Part shown: positions 1-8,830 of the stretch, piece after piece
Position numbering within the stretch: the first letter of the stretch is position 1
Layout of the letters: each line of letters begins with the position of its first letter
DNA from: Nitratireductor sp.
GTDB taxonomy: Bacteria; Pseudomonadota; Alphaproteobacteria; Rhizobiales; Rhizobiaceae
Assembly: GCA_020441735.1 (NCBI GenBank)
Contig: JAGRLQ010000107.1
Span: 1 to 28,572, forward strand
Reading direction: 5' to 3'
Length of the DNA stretch: 28,572 nucleotides
Notes under the pieces: generated by a model
The model's input: only the letters and a program-made list of their open reading frames with translations
What the model was told of the DNA's origin: nothing
Database searches by the model: none
Translations under genes and position numbers: made by a program

Positions 1-2898
1 TTCAACGGCAGGCAGATGACCGGCCATGCCGGTGATACGCTTGCCTCCGCGCTGATTGCCAACGGCGTCAGGCTGGTCGGTCGCTCGTTCAAGTATCACC
101 GCCCACGTGGCATCTTCACCGCCGGATCGGAGGAGCCCAACGCGCTCGTCACCCTGCACGAAGGCGCCCATTCAGAACCCAATACGCGGGCGACCGTCGC
201 AGAGCTCTTCGACGGACTGGTTGCGAGAAGCCAGAACCATCGCGGCCCGCTCCATTTCGACCTGCTGGCGGTCAACGACCTGCTCTCGCCCTTCCTGACG
301 GCAGGCTTCTACTACAAGACCTTCATGTGGCCGAAGAGCTTCTGGGAAAAGCTTTACGAGCCGGTGATCCGCTCTGCTGCCGGTCTTGGCAGATTGTCCG
401 GTGAAGAAGACCCGGACACCTATGACAAGGGCTTTCTGCATTGCGATATTCTGGTGATCGGCGCAGGACCCGCCGGACTTTCCGCTGCCCTTCAGGCAGC
501 CCGCTCCGGCGCAAGAGTCATCCTTTCCGACGAGGACTTTCTACCCGGCGGCAGGCTCAATGCCGAAACGTATGAGGTTTCCGGCATGCCGGGCCATCGA
601 TGGGCGGCAGAAACGGTTGCCGAACTCGGTTCAATGGAAAACGTGCGGCTGATGACCCGCACCACCGTCTATGGCGCCTATGACCATGGCGTTTACGGTG
701 CGCTGGAGAAGAAGACCGACCATCTGGCCGCATCAGACGGCAAGCCGCGCCAGGTGCTGTGGCGCATCTATTCGAAACAGGCCATTCTCTGCGCCGGCGC
801 AACCGAGCGTCCCATCGCCTTTGCCAATAACGACCGCCCCGGCATCATGCTGGCAGGCAGCACACGCACCTATGCCAACCGCTTTGCGGCGCTGGCCGGA
901 AAACGCGTTACCATCTTCACCAACAACGATGACGGCTGGCGCACGGCAGCCGACATGGCGGATGCAGGTTCGCAGATTGCCGCCATCGTCGACAGTCGGG
1001 AGATTGCACCTCTTGCAGCACCTGCCGGAGCGGCCATCGTCATGGGTGGCAGCATTACGGATACCAGCGGCAGGCTGGCGCTGAAATCCGTCACGCTTTC
1101 AAACGGCCAGACAATCGAGACCGACTGCCTTGCGGTTTCCGGCGGCTGGAACCCGAACGTCCACCTGACCTGTCATCAGCGCGGCCGTCCGCAATGGAAC
1201 GAAGCAATCAATGCCTTCGTGCCGGGTGGCGAACTGCCGGTGGGCATGCGCGTTGCCGGCAGCGCCAACGGCTCACTGACGCTCGCAGCCTGCCTTGCCG
1301 AAGGCCACAAGGCTGCCTCGGAATCGGCAAGAGCGCTTGGTTTTACCCCTTCCCGCTCCCGCCCTGCCCGCGCCTCCGACGAGGCAAGCGCCAATGCAGC
1401 TTTCTGGCATGTCGGCGGTGGCAAAAAGCGTGGCCCAAAAAGAGCATGGGTCGATCTGCAGAACGACGTCACCACCAAGGACGTCAAACTCTCCCACCGA
1501 GAAGGCTTCCGCTCCGTCGAACATCTCAAGCGCTACACGACGATGGGCATGGCGACCGATCAGGGCAAGACCGCCAACATTCTGGGCTTGGCAATCATGG
1601 CCGAAGCCGCCGGCAAGACCATTCCAGAAACCGGCACGACGATTTTCCGCCCACCCTACACGCCGGTCGCCATCGGCGCGCTGGCCGGGCGTTCGCGCGG
1701 CAAGGCGTTCCGCCCGACCAGGCTGACAACATCCCATCAGTGGGCGGAACAACAGGGAGCCGTCTTCGTCGAGGCCGGCATGTGGCTGCGCGCGCAATGG
1801 TATCCCAAACCCGGCGAAACCCACTGGCGCGAGAGTGTCGACCGCGAGGCCCTCGCCGTGCGCCGCTCCGTCGGCATCTGCGATGTCACCACGCTCGGCA
1901 AGATCGACGTTCAGGGCAAGGATGGGGCCCGTTTTCTTGACGCACTTTATACCAACACCTTCTCGACGCTGCCCGTCGGCAAGGTGCGCTATGGGTTGAT
2001 GCTGCGCGAGGACGGCATGGCCTATGACGATGGCACCACGGCGCGGTTTGGCGAAAACCATTTCGTCATGACCACCACTACCGCCAACGCGGTGCTGGTC
2101 TTCCGCCGCATGGAGTTTGCCCGCCAGTGCCTGTTCCCGGATATGGATGTCAATCTGATCTCGGCAACAGAACAATGGGCACAGTTCGCCGTCGCCGGTC
2201 CCAACTCGCGCAAGCTGCTGGAAAAGATCGTCGACAGCGAGCATGACATCTCCAACGAGGCATTTCAGTTTATGGCCTGTGGCGAGTTAACCGTCTGCGG
2301 CGGCACGCGGGCTCGCCTCTTCCGCATCTCCTTTTCAGGTGAACTGGCCTATGAAATCGCCGTCCCTGCCCGCTACGGCGACGCGCTTGTGCGCCGGCTG
2401 ATGGAAGCAGGTCATGAGTATGATGTAACGCCTTACGGCACTGAAGCCCTCAACGTGCTGCGCATCGAAAAGGGCCACGCCACCGCCAACGAGCTCAATG
2501 GCCAGACCACGGCGCTCAATCTCGGCCTCGGCAGGATGGTTTCGAACAAGAAGGATTGCATCGGCAAGGTAATGGCAGGCCGTGAAGCGCTTGTCACGGA
2601 TGATGCCATCAAGCTTGTCGGCTTCAGGCCGGTCGATCCGAAAGACAAGCTGCTTTCAGGTTCCCACTTCATCGCCAGGGGCAATGCTGCGGTGACGGAA
2701 AACAACCAGGGTTGGATGACTTCCGTCTGCTACTCGCCCCATCTTGAAACCATGATCGGCCTCGGCTTCATCAAACAGGGCGATGAGCGCATGGGTGAGC
2801 GGGTAATTGCCGCCGATCCGCTGCGCGGCACCGCCTGCGAGGTGGAAATCGTCTCGCCCCATTTCATCGACGCGCAAGGAGAACGGTTGCGTGCCTGA
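1..2898 (+). CDS. soxA: Sarcosine oxidase subunit alpha (5' end cut by window)
   Basis: The alpha subunit of heterotetrameric sarcosine oxidase, a cytoplasmic flavoenzyme that demethylates sarcosine to glycine, passing the methyl carbon to tetrahydrofolate and making H2O2. The frame is open from base 1, and the first codons (FNGRQMTGHAGDTLASAL) already match the N-terminal ferredoxin-like domain, so probably only about 15-20 residues are missing and the ATG at 16 is internal. Numbering from that ATG, a Rossmann dinucleotide motif (VIGAGPAGLSAALQAARSG) lies near residues 146-164. The conserved central block around QNDVTTKDV and REGFRSVEHLKRYTTMGMATD follows, and a GcvT-like folate-binding aminomethyltransferase domain runs from about residue 590 to the end. 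Length fits the family (near 1000 aa). soxG overlaps its stop codon, so the two are translationally coupled; soxB and soxD are expected just upstream, outside the window. Identification is secure. Confidence 0.96.
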   Translation, partial: FNGRQMTGHAGDTLASALIANGVRLVGRSFKYHRPRGIFTAGSEEPNALVTLHEGAHSEPNTRATVAELFDGLVARSQNHRGPLHFDLLAVNDLLSPFLTAGFYYKTFMWPKSFWEKLYEPVIRSAAGLGRLSGEEDPDTYDKGFLHCDILVIGAGPAGLSAALQAARSGARVILSDEDFLPGGRLNAETYEVSGMPGHRWAAETVAELGSMENVRLMTRTTVYGAYDHGVYGALEKKTDHLAASDGKPRQVLWRIYSKQAILCAGATERPIAFANNDRPGIMLAGSTRTYANRFAALAGKRVTIFTNNDDGWRTAADMADAGSQIAAIVDSREIAPLAAPAGAAIVMGGSITDTSGRLALKSVTLSNGQTIETDCLAVSGGWNPNVHLTCHQRGRPQWNEAINAFVPGGELPVGMRVAGSANGSLTLAACLAEGHKAASESARALGFTPSRSRPARASDEASANAAFWHVGGGKKRGPKRAWVDLQNDVTTKDVKLSHREGFRSVEHLKRYTTMGMATDQGKTANILGLAIMAEAAGKTIPETGTTIFRPPYTPVAIGALAGRSRGKAFRPTRLTTSHQWAEQQGAVFVEAGMWLRAQWYPKPGETHWRESVDREALAVRRSVGICDVTTLGKIDVQGKDGARFLDALYTNTFSTLPVGKVRYGLMLREDGMAYDDGTTARFGENHFVMTTTTANAVLVFRRMEFARQCLFPDMDVNLISATEQWAQFAVAGPNSRKLLEKIVDSEHDISNEAFQFMACGELTVCGGTRARLFRISFSGELAYEIAVPARYGDALVRRLMEAGHEYDVTPYGTEALNVLRIEKGHATANELNGQTTALNLGLGRMVSNKKDCIGKVMAGREALVTDDAIKLVGFRPVDPKDKLLSGSHFIARGNAAVTENNQGWMTSVCYSPHLETMIGLGFIKQGDERMGERVIAADPLRGTACEVEIVSPHFIDAQGERLRA

Positions 2899-3463
2899 CC
2901 AACTCACCCCCGTCTCACCCCTGAGTGGTTATACATCCAGCCATGACGGCAACAGTCTTGCCGAGGTGACCGGCCTGGCATTCGTGTCGCTCGCCGTTTC
3001 AGCCGGCAACGGGAAAGCTTTCGCCGCAGCCGTCAAAAAAGCCTGGAAGATCGAGGTTCCGCCACCCGGCATGTCCACCACCGCTGGTGACATCCGGCTG
3101 ATCTGGACGGCGCCGGACCAGTATCACCTGCTGATGCCGGAACCGGCCGGCAATCCTTCTGGAGACCCGCTTGCTCAGGTCACAAAGGCGGTTTCCGGTA
3201 ATGCGTGGCTCACCGATCAGTCCGACAGCTATTGCATGTTGCGGCTGGAAGGGCCGAACTGCCGCGAGGCATTGGCCCGCATCTGCCCGCTTGATCTGCA
3301 TCCCGGCAGCTTTGCCGTCGATGCGGCAGGTCGCACAGCGATGGAACATCTTGGCGTCCTGCTGGTCCGCGAACAGGCGGACCGGTATCTGCTGATGTCC
3401 GCACGGTCGTCCGCCCGCTCCTTCCTCCACGCCGTGGAAACCTCACTGGAAAACATCACCTGA
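2891..3463 (+). CDS. soxG: Sarcosine oxidase subunit gamma
   Basis: The small gamma subunit that completes the sarcosine oxidase heterotetramer. The chosen start is GTG at 2891, preceded by AAGGAG at 2877-2882 and overlapping the soxA stop by 8 nt (GTGCCTGA). This gives 190 aa, the usual size of the family; the upstream ATG at 2807 lies well inside soxA and has no support. The sequence has the SoxG pattern of a GcvT-related fold: EVTGLAFVSLAV near the N-terminus, a GDIRLIWTAPDQYHLLMPE block in the middle, and DQSDSYCMLRLEGPNCREALARICPLDLHP followed by HLGVLLVREQADRYLLMSARSSARSF. It is the last gene of the operon. Downstream there is only a short hairpin without a U-tract (3463-3478). Confidence 0.9.
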   Translation: MPDQLTPVSPLSGYTSSHDGNSLAEVTGLAFVSLAVSAGNGKAFAAAVKKAWKIEVPPPGMSTTAGDIRLIWTAPDQYHLLMPEPAGNPSGDPLAQVTKAVSGNAWLTDQSDSYCMLRLEGPNCREALARICPLDLHPGSFAVDAAGRTAMEHLGVLLVREQADRYLLMSARSSARSFLHAVETSLENIT

Positions 3464-3482
3464 GGCAATTACTTGCCTTCAT

Positions 3483-3525
3483 GTGTCAGATACACAACCA
3501 AAACGTGATGTTTTCTCATATCACG
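3483..3525. repeat. Two short inverted repeats downstream of soxG
   Basis: In the 229-nt gap between the convergent soxG and recJ there are two adjacent perfect inverted repeats: TGTGT-cagat-ACACA (3483-3497) and CGTGAT-N10-ATCACG (3504-3525). Neither is followed by a T-run in either direction, so they are not typical intrinsic terminators. They could be protein-binding sites, weak 3'-end stabilising hairpins, or chance. No gene is supported in this gap. Confidence 0.35.
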
Positions 3526-3692
3526 CGCGAATTATAACGTCGTTTTAACCGGTCCTGCGGCATACGCTTTGGTGCGAAGGGCGGCACGTGCCTGGATTGC
3601 CCATAACTTCTCGGTCCAAGCGCAAGCCGCAACATTATGGATACGCCCATCCATTGCGGCAAATCTCAGACGCCGCCCTTCGCTTGTTTCCT

Positions 3693-5495
3693 TCAGCCGG
3701 CAATCGCGGCATCTGTTACGCGGAGCTGTATGCGCCGCCTGCCCTGCCAGTGATCGGCGCCCAGCACGCCGGCAACATGAAACCGGCTGGTTTTTCCCGA
3801 AAGCATCGCTTCGCCCATCGGCTCATTGGCCTTTCTGAAGGCAATCGCCCGAAGCTGCGCGCCATCGCTACCCCGCAGGGTAAAACTCACATGGTCGCGG
3901 CCGACCACCCGCGCGCCCGTCACCGCGTGGCCAGGAAAGGCCAGCACGGGCTGGGGATGGCCCGCGCCATAGGGGCCTGCCTGTTCCAGCAGATCGACCA
4001 GTTCCAGCGTGGCGCCGCGAGCTGAAAGCGCAGCGTCAATCTTCAGCGTATGGACAGCGCGCGCCTTGCCAACGGCCTCCGCCAGCGCTTCCTCCATATA
4101 GGCGCGTAATTCACCCAGCCTGCTCTGATCGACGGTAAGACCCGCTGCCATCGCGTGTCCGCCGCCTTTTTCGAGCAGACCGGCCTCCACCGCGCCCCGC
4201 ACCGCAGCGCCGAGATCGACGCCGCTGATCGAGCGGCCGGAGCCGGCTCCCTTGCCATTGCGGTCAAAGGCGATGGCGATTGCCGGGCGCGAAAACCGGT
4301 CCTTAAGCCGGGAGGCAAGCAGGCCGACAATGCCGGGATGCCAGCCGTCCCGCGCGGTGACGAGCACCGCCGGTCCCTCGCCCCTGGCGGTTTCGGCTTC
4401 GCCCTCGGCCATCGCCTCTTCCAGCATGGCAGCTTCGGCCCGCTGACGTTCGGCATTGAGGCGCTCGAGTTCTGATGCAATCTGTTCGGCCTGCTCGCGG
4501 TCATCGGTTGAAAGCAGCCTGCTGCCCAGCGCCGCATCGCCGATCCGCCCGCCGGCATTGATGCGCGGTCCGAGCAGAAAGGCTAGATGATAGGTGCTTG
4601 CGGGACCATCGAGTCTTGCCGCCCGTGCCAGTGCCTCAAGCCCCGCATTGCCGCCTTTAAGAGCGCTGCCGCGCAGAACATCGAGCCCGCGCACCACGAA
4701 GGCCCGGTTGAGCCCCGTCAGCGGCACCACATCGCAAACCGTTGCGAGTGCCACGAGATCGAGCATTTCCATCAGGTTCACGCCTGCAGCCTGCCCCTGC
4801 CCGCGTAATTCGCGTTGAACGGCAACCAGCGTCATGAAGACAACGCCCGCAGCACACAGATAGCCAAGGCCAGAAAGGTCATCCTGACGGTTGGGATTAA
4901 CCAGCGCCTTTGCCGGCGGAAGCTCGCTGCCAAGCTGGTGGTGATCGAGCACCACAACGTCCACGCCCGTTTCCCTAGCCGTCTCCAGCGCCTCGAACGA
5001 CGTGGAGCCACAATCGACGGTAACAATCAGCTTCGCACCGTTCTCGATCAGCTGCCGGATGGCATCGGGATTGGGTCCGTAACCCTCGAAAATGCGGTCG
5101 GGAATGTAGATTTCGTGGGGAACGCCAAAATCTGCCAGAAAACGCGCCAGCAGAGCGGCCGAAGCTGCCCCGTCGACATCGTAGTCACCGAAGATCGCGA
5201 TGCGCTCGCCAGCCGTGATGGCAGCAGCAATCCGCGCCGCAGCCTCATCCATTGCGGTCAGCGTCGAGGGATCGGGCATCAGCGCGCGTAGCGTCGGCGC
5301 GAGAAAGCCTTCGGCTGTATCTGCCGTCACCCCGCGCCCGGCCAGAACCCTTCCGGCAATTTCGGGAATACCGCTCGCCTGGCTGATCGCCAGCGCCTCA
5401 TTGCGCCCGCGCAAATCCAGCCGGTCGGCCCAGCGGTTGCCCGACAGGGATTGTTCCACATCCAGAAAGGCGCGCTGATCGTCTGCCATTGTCAT
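3693..5495 (-). CDS. recJ: Single-stranded-DNA-specific exonuclease RecJ
   Basis: A DHH-family 5'-3' single-strand DNA exonuclease acting in RecF-type recombination, mismatch repair and base excision repair. Numbering from the ATG at 5495, motif I DYDVDG is at 104-109, followed by VDCGS, the DHH signature (DHHQLG, from 184), SGRSISGVDL (419-428) and the DHHA1 motif GGGHAMAAG (444-452). A C-terminal OB-like region ends the 600-aa protein, the usual length. The frame extends upstream to a TTG at 5537, but RAFLDVEQ lies right after the 5495 ATG, where I expect relatives to begin; neither start has a convincing ribosome site, so the start is tentative. The gene follows glpX by 64 nt on the same strand, and hom lies further upstream, so co-transcription is likely. 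Confidence 0.95.
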   Translation of the reverse strand: MTMADDQRAFLDVEQSLSGNRWADRLDLRGRNEALAISQASGIPEIAGRVLAGRGVTADTAEGFLAPTLRALMPDPSTLTAMDEAAARIAAAITAGERIAIFGDYDVDGAASAALLARFLADFGVPHEIYIPDRIFEGYGPNPDAIRQLIENGAKLIVTVDCGSTSFEALETARETGVDVVVLDHHQLGSELPPAKALVNPNRQDDLSGLGYLCAAGVVFMTLVAVQRELRGQGQAAGVNLMEMLDLVALATVCDVVPLTGLNRAFVVRGLDVLRGSALKGGNAGLEALARAARLDGPASTYHLAFLLGPRINAGGRIGDAALGSRLLSTDDREQAEQIASELERLNAERQRAEAAMLEEAMAEGEAETARGEGPAVLVTARDGWHPGIVGLLASRLKDRFSRPAIAIAFDRNGKGAGSGRSISGVDLGAAVRGAVEAGLLEKGGGHAMAAGLTVDQSRLGELRAYMEEALAEAVGKARAVHTLKIDAALSARGATLELVDLLEQAGPYGAGHPQPVLAFPGHAVTGARVVGRDHVSFTLRGSDGAQLRAIAFRKANEPMGEAMLSGKTSRFHVAGVLGADHWQGRRRIQLRVTDAAIAG

Positions 5496-5559
5496 GGCCG
5501 AAACATGCCGCGCGAACGCGCTGCCATCAAGCCGCAACCCGGCAGGCTGCTGACAGTAG

Positions 5560-6558
5560 TCAGCCGAATTTCTCGAGATCGTGGTGGATTGCCTTGATCT
5601 CGCGCACCGTCTTGGAGGCAGAACGCATGACGACCGTATGGGTGGAAATGCTGTCGCGGCCGAAGCGCACGCCTTCCAGCATGTTGCCGTCGGTCACACC
5701 CGTTGCCGAGAAGATCACATCTCCCTTGGCCATCTCCTCCATCGTGTAGGCACGATTGGGGTCTTCAACCCCCATCTTCCTGGCGCGCGCCACCTTTTCC
5801 GGCGTGTCTAGGATCAGGCGCCCCTGCATCTGGCCACCAATGCAGCGCAGTGCAGCAGCAGCCAGCACGCCTTCCGGCGCACCGCCAATACCGATATAGA
5901 TGTCGATCCCCGTCATGTCGGGATCGGTGGTGTGGATAACGCCCGCAACATCGCCATCGCCGATCAGCCGGATGGCAACGCCCGCAGCGCGCACTTCCTC
6001 GATCAGCCGGGCATGGCGCGGCCGGTCCATGATGCAGGCCGTCAGGTCGGACACCTTGACGCCCTTGGCCTTGGCAAGGGCTGCCAGATTGTCGTTTACC
6101 GGCGCGTCGATGTCGATCAGTCCTGGCTTGTAGCCCGGCCCGATGGCGATCTTGTCCATATAAACGTCCGGCGCATAGAGCAGGTTGCCACGTTCCGCCA
6201 TGGCGATGACGGCAAGCGAATTGGGCAGGTTCTTGGCGCAGATCGTCGTGCCTTCCAGCGGATCAAGCGCAATATCGACGGCAGGCCCCTTCCTTGTGCC
6301 AACTTCCTCGCCGATATAGAGCATCGGCGCCTCATCGCGCTCGCCTTCGCCGATCACCACCTTGCCGTCGATCGGCAGGTTGTTGAGTTCGGTGCGCATG
6401 GCATCGACCGCCGCCTGGTCGGCCTGTTTTTCATCGCCATGGCCGCGCAGCCGGGCAGCAGCCACGGCAGCCGCCTCCGTGACGCGCGCCAGTTCCAGCG
6501 TCAAAATACGGTCGAGCCGCTCCTCCGAATCGCCTTTTTTGTCGTTGTCTTTCGCCAT
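5560..6558 (-). CDS. glpX: Class II fructose-1,6-bisphosphatase
   Basis: Hydrolyses fructose 1,6-bisphosphate to fructose 6-phosphate in gluconeogenesis, needed for growth on organic acids and other non-sugar carbon. The protein shows the class II metal- and substrate-binding motifs: GEGERDEAPM (70-79), DPLEGTT (99-105), GDGDVAG (200-206) and GGAPEG (225-230). The start at 6558 was chosen because GGAG lies 8 nt before it and the protein then begins MAKDNDKKG and is 332 aa, close to the E. coli GlpX length. The longer frame up to 6627 adds an unlikely leader. It lies between hom (160 nt upstream) and recJ (64 nt downstream), all on the minus strand. The 160-nt gap could hold its own promoter, but I could not define one with confidence. 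Confidence 0.96.
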   Translation of the reverse strand: MAKDNDKKGDSEERLDRILTLELARVTEAAAVAAARLRGHGDEKQADQAAVDAMRTELNNLPIDGKVVIGEGERDEAPMLYIGEEVGTRKGPAVDIALDPLEGTTICAKNLPNSLAVIAMAERGNLLYAPDVYMDKIAIGPGYKPGLIDIDAPVNDNLAALAKAKGVKVSDLTACIMDRPRHARLIEEVRAAGVAIRLIGDGDVAGVIHTTDPDMTGIDIYIGIGGAPEGVLAAAALRCIGGQMQGRLILDTPEKVARARKMGVEDPNRAYTMEEMAKGDVIFSATGVTDGNMLEGVRFGRDSISTHTVVMRSASKTVREIKAIHHDLEKFG

Positions 6559-6717
6559 TCTTTTTGCTCCGGCAGTACCGTTTTCATCATGCATGGGGCG
6601 CATATCCACCAGTCGGCAGCGAAACACAATGCCGGTAACAGATTTAAATCGATATGATTTTTCGGGAGCCCCGGTTTTTCACAGAGAGGCTTAACGCGGC
6701 CTCTTCAAGAGCAAAAT

Positions 6718-8037
6718 TCAATGCTCCAGGCGGATCATCTGCGAGGGCGCGGCAAGATGGCCGTCCTGCTCGATTTTCTCCAGCGCATTGCGGATCGCCT
6801 GTTCCGTCGTCTCATGGGTGATGAGGATGATGGTCTGCGGGCCATCGGCATTTTCCGCTGCACCGTTCTTCCGCCGCTGAACGATGGAGGCAAGCGAAAT
6901 GTTTTCCTCCGCCATGCGGCTGGCAATGGAGGCGAAAACCCCCGTCTGGTCGTGCACCGTCAACCGGATGAAATAGCCGCCCGCATGGGCCCGCATCGCT
7001 GCCCGCTTGTAGGGTGAAAGCAGACCGGCAGGCTTGCCCAGCGCCGGCGCGATCTGGTGGCCCGGCCTGCTCTTGGCGATATCGCAGAGATCACCGGAAA
7101 CGGCAGATGCGGTGGCATTCCCACCCGCGCCCGGCCCCGAAAGCACCAGTTGACCGACAATATCTGCCTCGATCGCCACGGCGTTGGTCACGCCCGCGAT
7201 CTGGGCGATCGGCGCGCGCATCGGCACCATGGTCGGGTGCACCCGTTGCTCAATGCCGCTGGCCGTCTTCTGCGCCACGCCGAGCAGCTTGATGCGATAG
7301 CCCATGTCGCGGGCAGCCTCGATGTCTTCGGCCGTAATGTTGGAGATCCCCTCGACATAGATATCGTCTGCGGAAATCTCGCTGCCGAAGGCAAGGCTCG
7401 TCAGGATCGCCAGCTTGTGGGCGGTGTCGTAGCCTTCCACGTCGAAGGTCGGATCGGCCTCCGCATAGCCCAGCGCCTGAGCCTGGGAGAGGCATGCGTC
7501 ATAGGAAAGCCCTTCATCCTCCATCCGCGTCAGGATGTAGTTGCAGGTACCGTTGAGAATGCCATAAACGCGGAAGACATCGTTCGATGTCAGCGCCTCG
7601 CGCATCGTCTTGATGATCGGAATGCCACCGGCGACCGCCGCCTCGAAATTGAGGATCAGGCCCTTTTCCTCGGCCATCCGCGCCAGTTCCACCCCGTGAC
7701 GGGCCAGAAGCGCCTTGTTGGCGGTCACCACATGCTTGCCCGTTTCGAGCGCCTGCTTGACCGCCGAATAGGCCGGGTCTCCCTCCCCGCCGATCAGTTC
7801 GACAAAGACATCGATGTCCCCGCTTGCCGCAAGTTCGGCAGGCGTATCGAACCAGGTTACTTTCGACAGATCACAGCCCCGGTCACGGTTACGGTCGCGT
7901 GCGCTGACCCCGGTCACCGCCATCGGCCTGCCGCAGCGCTCGGCAAGGGCCGCCGCTTTCTCATCCAGTATCCGCACCAGAGCAGAACCCACCGTTCCCA
8001 CCCCTGCAACACCGATCCGCAATGCCGATTGAGCCAC
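6718..8037 (-). CDS. hom: Homoserine dehydrogenase
   Basis: NAD(P)-dependent reduction of aspartate semialdehyde to homoserine, the branch point to threonine and methionine. The 439-aa protein has the N-terminal nucleotide-binding motif GVAGVGTVG (9-17), TANKALL (105-111), AAVAGGIPII (133-142) and LNGTCNYILT (161-170). The family signature DPTFDVEGYDTAHKL (195-209) carries the conserved Asp203 and Lys208. A C-terminal ACT domain (about 353-439, starting GGYFIRLTVHDQTGVFASIA) probably gives threonine feedback control. The start is a GTG at 8037 with AAGGG 9 nt upstream. The protein is a monofunctional long form, not fused to aspartate kinase. It is the first gene of the hom, glpX, recJ run. 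An AGAGGC/GCCTCT inverted repeat lies just downstream (6685-6704), but without a U-tract. Confidence 0.96.
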   Translation of the reverse strand: MAQSALRIGVAGVGTVGSALVRILDEKAAALAERCGRPMAVTGVSARDRNRDRGCDLSKVTWFDTPAELAASGDIDVFVELIGGEGDPAYSAVKQALETGKHVVTANKALLARHGVELARMAEEKGLILNFEAAVAGGIPIIKTMREALTSNDVFRVYGILNGTCNYILTRMEDEGLSYDACLSQAQALGYAEADPTFDVEGYDTAHKLAILTSLAFGSEISADDIYVEGISNITAEDIEAARDMGYRIKLLGVAQKTASGIEQRVHPTMVPMRAPIAQIAGVTNAVAIEADIVGQLVLSGPGAGGNATASAVSGDLCDIAKSRPGHQIAPALGKPAGLLSPYKRAAMRAHAGGYFIRLTVHDQTGVFASIASRMAEENISLASIVQRRKNGAAENADGPQTIILITHETTEQAIRNALEKIEQDGHLAAPSQMIRLEH

Positions 8038-8215
8038 GCCGCCTTACCCTTGCTTCTTTCTGGTTTCCGTCTGTCCGCTGCCTGCAATATGCGACACGAA
8101 CTGCAAACCGGCACTGTTTAGGAAGGCCGGTGGCAAACTGCAAGCGCGAAACTGAAGACGGCGGGCGGAAGTTGCAGCCTCCCCGGCGACGCAGAACATT
8201 CAGGAAGATGCTCGA

Positions 8216-8830
8216 TCAGTTCTCGATCGCGTCAAGCGTCTGCTGGTAGTGGGTTTGGCCCTTTTTCTGCAACCGCCGGATCGTCGCCTTGCGCGCCTCG
8301 ACCTCGGCATCTGACAGTGCATCGCCGGTTGCCTGGCGGCTGTTCTCTAGCTGGGAGGCCATGTCAGCCTGTTCTTGGCTGCTCATCTGCTCGGTGGCGG
8401 AAGCCGGCACGGCGCCGATCTGTGTCTTCTGACCGGATGATGTGGCGGCCTTGGTGCGGATCTCATTGATGGCCTGCTGGCGCTTTACCGGATCGGAAAC
8501 GCTTCCCGTCGCCGTTTCGTCGGAGCTGCCTGGCTGGAGCGTGGCCGGTTGGGACGCAACCTGGGATGTGGCCTGTGGCAAAGGTTGGGGTTGGGGTTGG
8601 GGTTGGGGCTGGGGTTGGGGTTGGGGCTCGGCTTGCGGTGCAAGCGTCTGCGGTTGCACGCTCTGTTGTGCTGACGCCGCAGGGCTCGCGGCAGTCTGAC
8701 CACCGACCGGACGGAAGTCCCTTGTTTCAAGCGTCGAAGAAACACAGCCGGTCGCAACTGCTGCCAGCATGCCGGCAACCAGCGCTGCCAGGGCCACTCG
8801 TGTGGCCGCGCCCAGCTGGTCATATTTCAT
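8216..8830 (-). CDS. Putative lipoprotein with Pro-Gln repeat, unknown function
   Basis: I do not recognise a family. The start at 8830 has a good ribosome site (AGAGGGG 8 nt upstream) and gives 204 aa; the open frame to 8968 has no such support. The N-terminus is a signal sequence (hydrophobic residues 11-28) ending in a lipobox-like VATGC with Cys29, so the mature protein is probably membrane-anchored and faces the periplasm. A low-complexity region follows with seven Pro-Gln units (69-82). Then comes a Ser/Thr/Gln-rich stretch and a charged, likely helical C-terminus from about 112 to 204, ending in KATIRRLQKKGQTHYQQTL. The Pro-Gln tract could act as a spacer across the periplasm, which is inference only. 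The gene stands alone between hom and a divergent small gene. Confidence 0.75.
   Translation of the reverse strand: MKYDQLGAATRVALAALVAGMLAAVATGCVSSTLETRDFRPVGGQTAASPAASAQQSVQPQTLAPQAEPQPQPQPQPQPQPQPLPQATSQVASQPATLQPGSSDETATGSVSDPVKRQQAINEIRTKAATSSGQKTQIGAVPASATEQMSSQEQADMASQLENSRQATGDALSDAEVEARKATIRRLQKKGQTHYQQTLDAIEN
8585..8626 (+). repeat. TTGGGG hexanucleotide tandem repeat (7 units)
   Basis: Seven head-to-tail hexamers on the plus strand, TTGGGG in six and CTGGGG in the fifth. They encode seven Pro-Gln units in the minus-strand lipoprotein gene. The seven G4 runs separated by 2 nt meet the usual sequence pattern for a G-quadruplex, and the G-rich strand is the template strand of the gene. 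Because the unit is 6 nt, copy-number change would add or remove Pro-Gln pairs without a frameshift. Confidence 0.9.

Noticed and set aside
1273..2244. Long antisense open frame (323 codons) within soxA
   Set aside because: It lies opposite the conserved sarcosine oxidase coding sequence; long antisense frames are common in GC-rich genes. No start signal or family match.
3463..3478. AGGCAA-ttac-TTGCCT hairpin after soxG as a terminator
   Set aside because: The stem is only 6 bp with no U-tract, so a rho-independent terminator is not supported.
6685..6704. AGAGGC/GCCTCT repeat after hom as a terminator
   Set aside because: In the direction of hom transcription it is followed by CTGTGAAAAA, not a U-run; it may be chance.
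7057..8121. 354-codon plus-strand frame opposite hom
   Set aside because: Shadow of the homoserine dehydrogenase gene; the composition is His/Arg/Gln/Asp-rich and matches no family.
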